A DNA stretch of 64,000 nucleotides, taken from positions 32,688,501 through 32,752,500 of the forward strand of contig NC_088106.1 of assembly GCF_036370855.1 (NCBI RefSeq), read 5' to 3'. A program made the position numbers and the translations under genes. Below, piece by piece: positions 51,661 to 63,379 of the stretch; within the stretch, counting starts at the first letter, position 1; every line of letters starts with the position of its first letter. Under the pieces are notes generated by a model. The model saw only the letters and a program-made list of their open reading frames with translations. It was not told where the DNA came from and searched no databases. Source of the stretch: Dromaius novaehollandiae. Its lineage: Eukaryota; Chordata; Aves; Casuariiformes; Dromaiidae.

Positions 51661-54150
51661 TATTTAACATGGAGCCCATTGGAGGTAGCAGCCTGCAAAT
51701 CTCTGCATGCAGAGTAACTTGTCGTTAGAGGAAGAGGGGGGGAGGTAAGGCAAGGCTGCTTCCCAGGAAAGGCACTGTTCCTTACAGCATGTTGATGAGT
51801 GAGCTAAGGAAGTGTGATCTGGGTGCCACCCCCATAATGGGGGAGATCAGCTAGGTGTGAGTAGATCAGGGCCCGACTGGGTCCTGCTGGGGTCTGTCCT
51901 TTCATAAATCCATTAATAAGAGGAATAACAGGAGAGTATGTGCACCTGTGAGATCTGCAAAGAACTCCAAGCTGGGAGGACTGCAAGACTTTGGTGAGCG
52001 TTAGGAGCCATCGTGGTCCTGATAACCTGGGAAAATAGCCCGAGAAAGAGGAAGCTGGGTCAAGCGCAACATGCCTCCTTTGGAGAGGAGGGATCAGATG
52101 TGCCAAGGGAAATAACCAGCTATGCAGCGGCCCTGTTCAGGAGGCAGCGTGAGTGCCACTCTTGGTATAAGTCACCAGTGTGATGATGGTGCAGAAATGC
52201 TGGGGACGCCTGCTTTGCAGTATCACATCTTGCTCTGGCACTGAGCTCGTGGGAAGGCAAGCAGTACTTTTGGAAAGAGGCTGCTGAAAAGAAGACAGGA
52301 ACCAAGTGCTTGCCATGTCCATCCAGTGCAAGATAGGTAGCAGTCAGCTTTTGCTATAGCGAGGGTGGTTTAGTTTAGCTAACAGAAGAAGCATCCTCGC
52401 CAGGGGATGGTCAAGCCTTGGAACAAAGTAGGCAAGGTGACTGCACAGCCCCCATCACTGGATGCCAGATTGAGTCCTGGAGTGCCACAGGGCAAGGCCA
52501 GGCAGCAGTGAAGGTGAAAGAGAGCCCACCCAATGCCTTGGCCGCGGGAGGGCACTGTTATTGCATTTGGAGACCATGGCTTTCGGCATGAATGAGCAAC
52601 TTGGGCTGACTGCTGAAAGCAACTGCACCAGCACGCATGGTCCTTCCTTACTGAAAACTGCCTAAGAGGACGACAATTGGAGAAAAGGTTATAAGCAATT
52701 GCAGCTGGCTCTGCTCTCCTTCCAGCCTGTGCAGCAAACCTTTCTGGACCGTGGTGCATCTTTAACTGGGCTCCAAGAATGCATTTGTCAGGCCAGCTAC
52801 AGTCCTCAGCTTCATTTCCAGTCGTTTACCCTCAGTCAAAACTGGACCAAAACCTCTAGCACCTGGGTGTGCTAGAGACACTCAGGCCAGGCTCTTTTCT
52901 CACATCACTCTTTACTGAGAATGCCAGCCCAGTGCCTGCAGAAAGTGAGAACAAGAAAGTGAAATGATGCTGCTTCCTCCAGCTCCCTTCTGCTCCGGGA
53001 TATGTAGATCTGTAGAAAATGGATGACATTCAGCATAATTTAGTCCATGCAGTGTCATACACAATAGCTGTGTTCCAACTGAACACATCTTGATAGCTCT
53101 GCCAAAAAAACAACCTCCATTGTATATCAGATAAGGATCTGGGGCTTTTTCCGTATTTTTTGACTTAGCTGTCTCTGACTTTATGCTATTTGTCACTGAG
53201 AGACAACAATCTTTCCATTACGGCAATGTGAGCACACAAAGTGCTGCCACTGTCCCACGGGTCAGTTCCTTTCCATTGAGAAGCCACTGCAGTTCTACCC
53301 AGCAGCGATTGCTTTTGCTGGCTTGTTGGGGAGTGGGGGTAAAGCTCCTAGTGCTCATTTGCAGGGCATAAATGTATGTGTAGCAGCTTCCAGGTAAGGT
53401 GAGCGCGGGATCTGCAAGTGATAGATTAGAACAGGGTTGCGCAGGAGACTCGTGCAAAAGAGCTGTTGCTGCACATACACTGAAAGATCTTCCCCCAGCC
53501 TTAGATAGATGGGTGCTGTTAGGACACCACAGAAATGTTAAAGCACCATATTAGAGTTCAACAATATTCACACCAAACCTGGTCACTGCAAAAGTCTTAC
53601 TCTGAAGACTTCAACAGACACAGCACCCTGTCATTGCACAGGCCTCAGCAACGTCCTCATAATGAGTTCTACCTGCTGGGCACTGACCCTATGCGTGCAC
53701 TATGCCACGTATAACTGTTTTTCTGCTTGTCACATCCTTTGCTGAATGTCTAAAGAAAATAGCACCCCCGAGCGCTTTCTACCACAGTATGCCCTTACGA
53801 ATGTTAACCAGCAGGGCTGTTCCGCTGCCTCTTGAATGACCTCTTCCAACCGCAGCCGCTGCAGTGAGGCCATGGAGGCAAAACATGAGTTCAGCTGACA
53901 TGCCCCCATCTTGTCTGGTCTGCAGGATTCGCTGCTGCTGCTCTTGGCAATTTCAGCCGCCAGAATTAATTGCGCTCAATGGGGTGTTCAACACCTTCCT
54001 GTTTCAACCATCCCGCCCGCCAAGTGGTGTGTCCGGGAGAATACAAAGCATCCATGTTTCCTGCCCAAAACTGAGGTGAGCAGCCAAGCACACGTACCCC
54101 AGAGCTTCAGCAAGACTGGAGCAAGCAGGGGACTGCGTGACCAGTGTGGG
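51661..54150. other. CEP19-NRROS intergenic region, middle
   Basis: Sequence of intermediate GC content. Open frames (for example the minus-strand one at 52.4-52.75 kb) have no identifiable homology or splice support. Part may be further decayed LINE sequence continuing from the 51.6-kb fragment. Confidence 0.5.
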
Positions 54151-54179
54151 TGGGAGGCAGCACGGTGGGAGAAACGGCT

Positions 54180-54850
54180 CCAAACCGCCCCCACCCTCCG
54201 GAGTCTCCTCCTCCTCAGCCTTGCGGAGGCCTCCGCCAGAACCGCCGCGGAGGAAGACAGCCCGGCTGCATTTTCTCGGGGTTCACCTGGGTGCCTGCTG
54301 GCATTGAAATCACTTCCCCCACTTTTATTTCGAAAAAAATCCTCCCTGCGACCAGAGCAAGGGCCATTAGTGCATCGGCAGCGATGCCTCGAAGGAAATA
54401 GAAGCATGACCACAATAAAACGCTACTGTGCTGTGGTATCGACAGAGCACTGCTAGCGCGCGAGCGAGGAATAAACCGCTGAAAACCTGTGCAAAGAGCT
54501 GCGGAGGTGAAAGGCAGGCAGAGCCGGCTGCTGGGGTTAGCCAGGCGCGGGCGCTTCGCTGTGCGGCGAGCCTGTCCATGGGGTGCTCCCGAGCCCCGGG
54601 GCAGCATTCGGGTGGCGGTGGGGGCCAGCCCCGGAAAGACCTTTCCGGCGATGGAACAAGAACTGGGCCATGGAGTCGTGTTCAAGTTGCTTGGCTTTGA
54701 GGTGCGGCTCCCGCCACGCACGTGCTACGGAGCAAATAGCGAGGCGTTTCAGCCAGGAGTGACTTGCCGCCCCGAATGAAGCACCCTTCAGCCCCGGCGT
54801 GCCTGACGCCGCAACGTGGGCTGCCGGGCTGCAGAGGAAGCAGCTTCCTG
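54180..54850. promoter_or_regulatory. Orphan CpG-rich segment
   Basis: My hand count gives roughly 46-50 CpG in about 670 bp at around 60% GC. That is an observed/expected ratio near 0.8, well above bulk vertebrate DNA and within usual CpG-island limits. It is not at the start of any gene I can identify; NRROS ends 8.5 kb to the right and CEP19 11 kb to the left. It could be the promoter of an unannotated transcript or a distal regulatory element. Confidence 0.5.
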
Positions 54851-55904
54851 GAATGTGGGACCGGCTTTCTCCCAGCACCTTCCTGGAGGCCCAGCCTCAC
54901 GTCTCACAGTGCCCCTTGCCAGGCTCCTCCTTGGCTGTCCAGCTCCGGCAGCAGCGATCCCATCCTCCGTGAAGGCTGCAGCTGCCCAAGAAGGGGCAGA
55001 GAAACCAGGCCACCATCCCTGGGAGCGAGGGAGAGCTGCATGGCCTTCCCGGCCCCCCGCCTGCCCCGGGGCTGCTACAGCCCTGAGCCGCCGTCCTGCA
55101 GCCCAGCGTGTGTAAGAAAAGCCTTTGCTCAACTCTCGTGGGGCACCGCGGAAATCGGGTGACCAGGAGAGATACCCAACATCTCTCAGTCACAAAGCAC
55201 AAACTCCCCTCAGCTGATGGGCTTTGAAGCAGTGGCAGACAGTTCAGAGCTCCCTCTGGCACACCTCACGGACCTTGGAAATACAGGTTTGGCTGTATGC
55301 GACATTTCATTCCACTTTCATGTTGGGGCAAGAGCTTTTTTGATAGGTTTTTAAATTGCTTGTCATTAAATCTCTGTGTTTAATCCTCTCTCCTATGGCA
55401 CCCAGCACTTCCTGCAGTATACTCATTAATATTTATTAAGGATACATGGCAAATGTGTTTACACTCTGAGTTTTGCATCTCGACCAATACACAAAGCTGG
55501 CACCTTTCGCTGCCTGAAGACGTTAATTTGTTACGCTCACACTTCCGCAGCACCTTTTCATGTGCTATATCATCAGATCCCAGCAACTCCAGTATTAAAC
55601 TCTCCTGTGATTTGTACCAGCCCCACACCAGCCCCGGGCAGCCTCATAGATGCATTGCTACATGGAGCAGGACTACAAGAAGAGCCCTGTCTGCGGGAAT
55701 ATACTTTGTTCATAAGCTGCCTTGGTGCACGAGGCATCCCTGACTGAAGAGGATGGCTGTGAAGGCTTTACTGTTCAGTGAGGTGGCTCGCCCATTCAGT
55801 CCTCTGTCCTGTCCTCAAGGTATTACATTATCTTTACAACCATTTCAACATGTCTCTCCAACATGTCCTCCAATAACACTTCCAAAACAGCATTGACTTA
55901 AAAA

Positions 55905-57700
55905 CACAGAATCACAGAATCATTCAGGTGGGACAGGACCTCTGGGGATCTCTCATCCAACCCCTTCCCCAGGCATAGCCTGCTCCAAGGTCAGACCTGG
56001 CTGCTCCTGGCTTTGTCTTGTCGAGTCTCCAAGGACAGAGACTATACAAGCTCTCTGAGCAACCAGCCCATGGCATGACTGCCCTTGTGGGGTAAAAGTT
56101 TCTCTTATATCCAGTCCAAACTTCTCTTGTCTCAGCTGATGCCTGTTGTCTGTCATCCTCCTGTCGCGCTCTACTGCAATCAGCCTGACTCCATCTTCCT
56201 GATGACCTCCCCATAGGTCCTCCAGTCCCTCAGCCTTGCTTCACAGGGGTGGCCCTCTGCTGAACTCACTGCAGTTTATCAGTGGCTTCCTGGAACTGGG
56301 AGACCCAAACTGGATGCAGTAGCTAGATGTGCTCTAATGGAGGGGAATAACCACTTCCCTGGATCCCCTGGCTATGCTGCTGCTCATACAGCCCAGGATG
56401 CTATTGGCCTCTCTGCTGCCAGGGCACACTTCTGGTTCACGTTCAGCTTCTGTCCATCAAGACCCCCAGAGACTTTCCAGCAGAGCTGCTCACCAGCTAG
56501 GTGGTACCCAGGCTGTCTCATTGCCAAAGGCTCTTCCTTTCCCTGGCCAGGACAAGGCATTTTTGCTTGATGAATTTGGATGAGGTTCCTGTTGGCCCAC
56601 TCCTCTGGCCTGCCCAGGTCCCTCTGAACAGCAATCCTGCCCTCGAGAGTACCGACCGGTCCCCTAGTTTGGGGTCATCTGCAAATTTGACATGAAGGAA
56701 CTCCACTGCCTCTTCCAGGTCATTGACAAAGACACTGAAGAGGACAAGCCCCAGGACAGAGCTCTACAGAGCTCCACTTGTCACTGGCCTCCAAGTAGAG
56801 CATGACCCATTAGCCACAGCTATCCAAGCCTGACCGTCCAACCAGTTTTTAATCTATGTCATTGCCCACCCATTCAGACTGTTACAGCCTAACTTGTGTA
56901 CAAGAATATTGTGGAAAATATTTCAAAATCCTTGCGGAAGTCAAGGTAAATGGCACTCACTGCTCCCCCCTTGCCCACGGATCCAGTCATTTCATTGCAG
57001 AAGGCAATTAGCCTGGTACACATGATTTACCTGCGGTCAGTCCATGCTGGCTGTTTCCAATCAACCTCTTCTCCTTTGTGTGCCTAGAAATGTGCTGCTA
57101 AAAGACCATGATTTTCCCAGAGACCAAAGAGAGGCTGACAGACCTGTTGTTCCCTGGGATGCCTTTTTGGCCATTATTGAAGATGGGTGCTGTGTTTGCC
57201 TTTCTCCAGTCACTGGGGACCTCCCCTGATCCCCACAACATTGCAAAGGTGATAGACAGTGGACTTGCAAGGGCATCAGACAGCTCTCTCAGCCCCCAGG
57301 GATGCAGTCCCTCAGAACCCATGTAGGGGTCAAGTCTTTGCAAATCACCCCTGCTGCATTCCTCATCCACTGCTGGTAGTCCATCTCCTCCCTGAACCCT
57401 TTCACTAAGCACAGCCTGGAAGACCCTGCTGATGAAGGCTGAAGCAAAGAAGACATTGAGTACCTCAGCCTCGTCCGTGTCCTGTCTCACTAAGTCATCT
57501 CCTGACCCCCTCAGCAATGGGCTCACGTTTTCCTTGTTCAGCCTTTCACTATTACTACTGTAATGGTAGAAGCTCTTCTTCTTTCCCTTGATGTCCCTGG
57601 TAGGTGTCAGCTCCAGGTGAGCGTTGGCTTTCCTGGCACCTACATGCCTAGGCAATGTTTCTGAATCCCTTCTTTGCAGCCTCTCCCCGCCTCCACCTCC
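55905..57700 (-). mobile_element. CR1 LINE, 5'-truncated and degenerate
   Basis: On the minus strand, 57,700-57,100 encodes CR1 ORF2 reverse transcriptase: ENVSPLLRGSGDDLV, EAEVLNVFFASAF, then LRELSDALASPLSITF and GEVPSDWRKANTAPIF. After frameshifts and stops, the catalytic region reappears at about 56,690 as VKFADDPKLG, the FADD form of the RT box. The element ends at about 55,905 in copies of ATTCTGTG (read as ACAGAATCACAGAATC on the plus strand), the typical CR1 3' end. The endonuclease part is missing, as in most avian copies. It is not functional. Boundaries are approximate within about 50 bp. Confidence 0.9.
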
Positions 57701-57749
57701 TATATGCTTCTTTTTCACACTGACGCTCTGCCATGTATTTCTAGCTTAG

Positions 57750-60700
57750 CCGCACTTGTCTCGTGATACATCAGCTTATTTTCCTGAGTATCCCCTGGGC
57801 AGCTGGATGGCTCCCACAGCCAGAGCTCCTGCCACTGCAGGAAAATCACTTCCCCAAAGACACAAAACCCAACACCATCACCTTTTCATGGCACCACGAC
57901 CCAGCACCCCCATGGCAGTTGATGAACCATGCCATTTTTCTCTGCTGAGGGAAACGAGCTGACTTCCTCTTCAGAAGCGAGTCACACACAGCCCTGTTCC
58001 CTGGAGCAGCGTGGAAAGTCCCTTCACTGCCTATCAGGATATTCCCCCCCTCAAAACCATGGCCTCACAGGGCTGCCTGGACATGCTCACCCTCAGGAGC
58101 CGGTTCGGCTCATCCCGAAATGCCCCCCCTTCATACTGCTGGCAGAGGGAGAGCAGCCGGGCAGAGCTGCTCCAGGGCCAGCCTCTGCCCTGGGATAACT
58201 CGGTCCTCCAGCCCAAGCAGCCTCATGGTTCTCATCCCACGCTCCACTCAGCTGCACGGCAGCTCTCTCTCTCTCTGGGATTCAGAACAAGCCCCAGTGT
58301 GAATGGCTTCAGAAAGCTCCCTTCCTTCTTCATTTTTTTGCTGAGGAGCCTTTTTCCCCTGTTGGCTTAACGTGAGCAGAAAACCCCTGACTTTATCTAT
58401 GTAATCTGGGCAACGCTAGATGCCTTGTATTCACACGCCCGAGACTGCTCCACCACCCCCCCACATGCCGAAAGGAGAAGCAGCAGCAGCCCCATGGCCC
58501 TCTGACACGGCAGAGGAAGCAAACACATCCGCCCGATAAGGCAGGACCCAAGCACTTGTGCCTCGTTTCTCACAGCCACCTGCCCGAGGGAAACTGCTCT
58601 GAGCATCAGGCAACACCCCCCGCTGCCCCCCACAGCCAAGCGAGCCGGGGGCAGCGACCCACCTGAGATGTGCTGCAGAAGCACCCCAGGGCACCAGGAG
58701 CAGCACTGGAGGGTGCCGAGATTGCCCCCAATACCCGGAGTCAGTGCTCGAGCATGGAGCAAGGCACTCACAGGGGTTCGGGCCCCCAGGCTGACCCAGC
58801 TTGTGGGGTGATGCCAAAACATGGACATAGCAGCCTGGCTGAAGAAACCCCAGCCAAAGTATTTTCAGGACTGCAGTGACCTCTGTTCCATCCAGCCCTC
58901 CCAGCTCCCAGAGACAGCGGTGGGTTCAGGGTAGCATGGCATGGTGTGGCATGGCTCCGCTAACGAGCTTAGCAGGCCAGGCCCTCCCCTGGCATTTCTC
59001 AGCATGGCCAGGCTCCCAGAAAGCTGTGGGCATACGAGAAGAGCTCCTGAAATCCTTGGTGGAGGCAGACTTGCAGAGGGACCTCTGCTCTGGTCAGCTC
59101 TTCAGGTAAGGAGTTGGGAGAACATGGCGGTGCAAAGCCTCATGTGGCTGACATGAGAAAATCAGGTGCCTCACATGTGTTTTCCCCTCACAAGAAGTGT
59201 GTAGGCCAGGCTTCATGCTTCAGGCTGCCTGAAGAGCCTCCAAGCAGGGGAGGCAACACCGCCTGCCAGCATGGCCTCGTCCAGCCTCCTCGCCTGGGGA
59301 GGAGAGGATGTAGGATGCAAGCCCCGGAGAGCCCCAAGCGAGAGCTGAGCCCAGCCCTTCACCATGTGGTTTTCCTGCCTGCAAACCTTCACCGCAGAGA
59401 GGCCTCCAGCTGCAAGCAGAGCTCAGTGAGTGCTGGCACGGAGAGGCTCCTACCCAGCACTCCCCAGGCAAAGGACACCCCTGCTCTGGTGCCCAGGCTC
59501 ACTCTGCCCTGTGGTCAAGCGGAGTGTTGGCCCAGCACAGGCACTACCCAAGCGCGGAGTATGACAACCCCTCCACAGGTGCCCAGGACAGGAGGTTATA
59601 TTCAGCCCAGGCTGGAGGTGAGATAGCCCACCCTGCTCTTTGTGGCTCTCTCTAAGGCCACTGCTGCTATCAGACACCCAGAGACTGGAGGACTCCTGGT
59701 CAATGCGATCATGAAATGATCCACTTCAGCTCACTACAGGCACTGATCCTGCCGTTGTGTCTCAGCTCAGCGGTTGTGCTGAGGACCCCAGCTCCGGAAG
59801 ATCACAGCCACTCTGCCTCTGCAGCATCAGTAATGCAAAATGCAGGCACTTCATCTGGTGTGATACGGCGAGGGCCACTCAGCAGGTAGCGGTGTGGTCA
59901 TGGTAGCCAGTGCTGATACAGATCCATCATCACACACATACGTATTTATAGCTCCCTGTTGTCCCTCAAGGCATACCGCTTACGGGTAAAAGAACAGCTG
60001 AAATAGGCTGAGGGATTCCCCAGGCCAGGGCTTGATTTCGTTCCGACTGTTTCTGTCTAAAAGATGACCAGAAACAAGCTGTTTTCTCAGCCAGATTTGA
60101 CATCTGGGTTTCTCTGGTGGGAATAGCGTTTCTAGAGCTCAGCCCTACCAGTGCCACCCGGTCATACCCAAATGGACGTGGTTCAAGAGAAACATCCTTC
60201 CTTCCTCATCCAAGGAAACCAAAGCAGCAGATGGGAAGGGGAGATGGGACGCAAAGCCCAGAGCACACCCTTGTTACACAGAGGACTATGGGCACTTCTC
60301 TTCCCCTCTCCTGGGTGCCCTCCCAGCTACCCCGAGAGATGTTAGACCCCTGCAGCATATGGTCTGATCTGTGCTGTTTGTCCTGCTTGTCACGGCAGTC
60401 AGCCATGCAAGGCATGCCACTGACCTGAGCAGAATCAGACTCAGCACTACCAGCCCTTGCCATGGCTCCATTTTTCCCCAGCCACCCTGCCTCACCCCAC
60501 GCTTGCCTGATGTCTGTACCTCCTATAGAGACTGCAGGTAGCAGCATGGTCTGCAAAAGCAGACATTGGGAAGCACCTCACCTTATCCAGGCCTGGCTTC
60601 TTTCTCAGCAGTGTCCCTGAGTGCTGGCTTCACACTCAGAGGTTTCTACACCCACAGATTTTGCTTGCCTGATTTATCATGGGACATCAGTCTGCCTCAT

Positions 60701-62250
60701 TCCTCCCTCTTCTGCTTGGCAGGACCTTGAATGCATCCCCCTACTCCTGGGGTTTGCCTGCCTGGCCCCAGGGTCAATTTGGGTGATGGTGTCTGGCTTT
60801 GCCCCTGCTTTGGTCGGGAGCTGCGTTTAAGCTGAGGGTCTCGCTCTTGGTCTCTGTCTCAGCTCATGTTGCAGGTACATCTTTGCCCAGTCTGGTACCT
60901 CCCCAACCCTGACCCATGGACTTGACTTTCTGGCTTGACCTCGGCCCTGCGTCACGACTACAGATTTCACTAGGGATTCTAGGCTGTAGCTGACCCTGGT
61001 TACTGTTGCTGGACCAGCCCTGCTCGCCTCATTCAGATCCTGTGGGACGGTGCCCTTACTGAGAAGGACGCTGCCCCGCAGGCCTTGCACTCCCTGCACT
61101 CATGGGCAGTGTGCCCCTGCTCCTGCCCAGCACTGCCTCCCGACAGCCAGCCTCAGACCACGAGCCTCAGGCTCCTTTAGCTATTACGTCTCCCTCCAGC
61201 ACCTCCAAGGACACCTGAACTTGAGAATTGGAGAGTAACACCTGGGCTGGCTGAGGAGGCTGTGGTGGCTTGAGTCCAGCTCCATGGCTTCCTGAGCAGG
61301 ACCAGCCACCTCCAGTGCACACCACAGCCCCACACTGCTGCGCTGAGGCTCCTCTGAGTCAAGGCAAGGACCTCAAGTCCCTAGAGTGCTTGTGCTGGCA
61401 TTGGCACTTGGCTTTTGTGCATCCCCGTTTGCTGATTAAACTCAGACACGTTTCACTGTGCCACATTACAGAAGCAAAGATGATATGGCTCTCAGAAGAG
61501 CAGACATCCAGAGCTTTATAGTTAGCACAAACCACCATCAGTTCTCATTTCCACCCACAGTAATCCTGGATTAAACAAAGAAGCCCTAGTACTTCCCCAG
61601 GCAGCAAACTGCTTTATGTAAATGCTGGAGAGCTGGTGTTCACTGTGACTAGTGTTGTTTTGGGCAATCCTTCCACACCTACCAAAGCTGTGAGTCAGCA
61701 AGAGCAGCACTTGCAGAAGGCTACCACTCAGCTTCGGCAAGGAGCAAGACTTTCGCTTATTTTATCTCCTTTGTGTCTGTTTTAATGCAGCAACTGACTG
61801 ACAAAAAGAAACTACAAGCTGAAGTGATGATAAAATATTAACCACAACATAATTTATTCTTGTATCTTTAAGTCAATATTTTCCATCATTCCTACTTGAG
61901 CTATTTTTAATGGATTCCTCTAGCTGAGATTGCTACTTAAACAAGTTATGACACCTTGAAACATGGTATTCAGCCATGCTGACAACACCTATCTTATCAG
62001 TGTGCAAACACATGTGTGCACACCCAAGAAGTCGCCTCTGAGCAGTTAACAGACCTTTGCCAGAGCTCCCATTGCTGGCGAGTTGCCGAGAGTGCTTCCA
62101 GGTAGACTCCGTGGGAACCTGAAAAGACAGACACCCTGCCATTGCGGCTGCTCTTGAATTGGATCTCTGTTTCAAATCTTTTTTGATCCTCTTTTTCTTA
62201 GTGGTGTGCCTTGAGGAAATGCCCAGATAGCATAGACTGAAATGTCATTG
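57750..62250. other. CEP19-NRROS intergenic region, right part
   Basis: GC-richer DNA with many overlapping open frames in all frames, as expected from base composition. None has splice, start or family support. A (CT)n run lies at about 58,262-58,276. The C/T-rich stretch at about 60.6-61.1 kb, with recurring TGGCTT/TGACCT words, may be an old repeat that I cannot name. Confidence 0.5.
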
Positions 62251-62275
62251 ATAAAACCTGCAAGATGCAGATGTT

Positions 62276-62285
62276 TTTATTTATT
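62276..62285 (-). terminator. NRROS: Candidate NRROS poly(A) signals (overlapping AATAAA)
   Basis: Two overlapping AATAAA hexamers on the minus strand (62281-62276 and 62285-62280), about 1.1 kb past the NRROS stop. A third AATAAA is at 62358-62353. The choice among them is uncertain. Confidence 0.35.
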
Positions 62286-62358
62286 TTACCTTTATATATA
62301 CTTAAATCCTCACTCCTCAAAAAACATGAATGCAAAACACTTAACGTGGAAGTTTATT

Positions 62359-63379
62359 TGCTAACATGACAGGGACATTTTTGCATTTCACAACTCAAAT
62401 CAGGAGTTGACTAAAAACTTTAGCAAGTGAGTCACTGCCACGCAGCCGTGTGCCAGAGTGATCCCACTGCTTGCAAATGGATCTTGAGAAACCGTTTGTC
62501 ACTGAAGTGTGGTTCTCGCTCAGAAGTTTTCACTCTCACATTAGTAGCGTGCCCCTTCTCCAGAGCACATGGATGAGGTGCTTGTTTCCTCCCAGGGCAA
62601 TTCGTTAGCTGTCATGCACATTGGGCACCTCCTATGCAGTCAGCCAGCCCCTGGCTGCCTATAGCCCTGTGGGACAGCTTGCACTGTTGAGAGTCAGATG
62701 TCTCGTGTGCTACTGGGATGAATAAATAAAAGGGAACTGATTAACGGGGGAGAATAGGGCTGGGGAGCAAGTGTCATAACCCCTTTGGCTGAAAAGGATT
62801 GGTATCACATCTGTTCAGCTCTCGCCAACATCATCCAAACATTTCTGCAGGAGACACGTTCCTCAAGAATCCCCCAGCACAGGTGGGTGTTTCTACCATG
62901 GCCCCAGACGCTATCACAAAACTTTGCCCCCGCACCCTTAGCCCCGTGAAGCGTCCTTACTAGTAGGAATAGCAGCTCTCCCAGCACCCCAGGTCATCCC
63001 CCGGCCCCTGAACCCAGCAAGTCTCCTCCTCACTCACCTTGGGAGAGTTTAACATCTATAATTCCCCTTGTTTTCATTTAGCCCTTCCTTCCTGTGATCC
63101 TCTGTCTCCATCTGAATTTCTCTTACATTCACAGTGTCTTTAAAAAAACAGTCCTCCTGGGATTATCCTCACTGACTGCTTCCTCTCCAGACCCACGAGG
63201 GAGCCTGGAGGTATATCCTTACTCAACCCAAAGCAGCAGAACATGCCCTAGAGGAAGCTGAAATTCAGCAAGGAGCCATTTCTCGGCTGCTCCATCTTTC
63301 ACCTGAGGTCTCAGGCCCCGAATGGCCAACATAGATTTACCGTTCCTGAGTGCCACCAGCCCTTCCTCCTCCACACCCA
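62359..63379 (-). other. NRROS: Probable NRROS 3' UTR
   Basis: Non-coding sequence from the NRROS stop down to the nearest AATAAA candidates on the minus strand. No other gene or repeat was recognised here. Confidence 0.4.

Noticed and set aside
53911-54456. 181-codon plus-strand frame beginning with a hydrophobic, signal-peptide-like stretch
   Set aside because: The hydrophobic stretch starts at TTG, not ATG, and the frame runs into the CpG-rich segment where stops are depleted. Overlapping frames exist on both strands and no homology is recognised.
59114-59626. 170-codon plus-strand frame
   Set aside because: Low-information Pro/Ser/Arg composition in GC-rich DNA, no splice signals and no family resemblance.
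60590-61100. C/T-rich stretch with recurring TGGCTT/TGACCT words as a named repeat
   Set aside because: It looks repeat-like but I cannot assign it to any family or give ends, so it is only mentioned in the intergenic entry.
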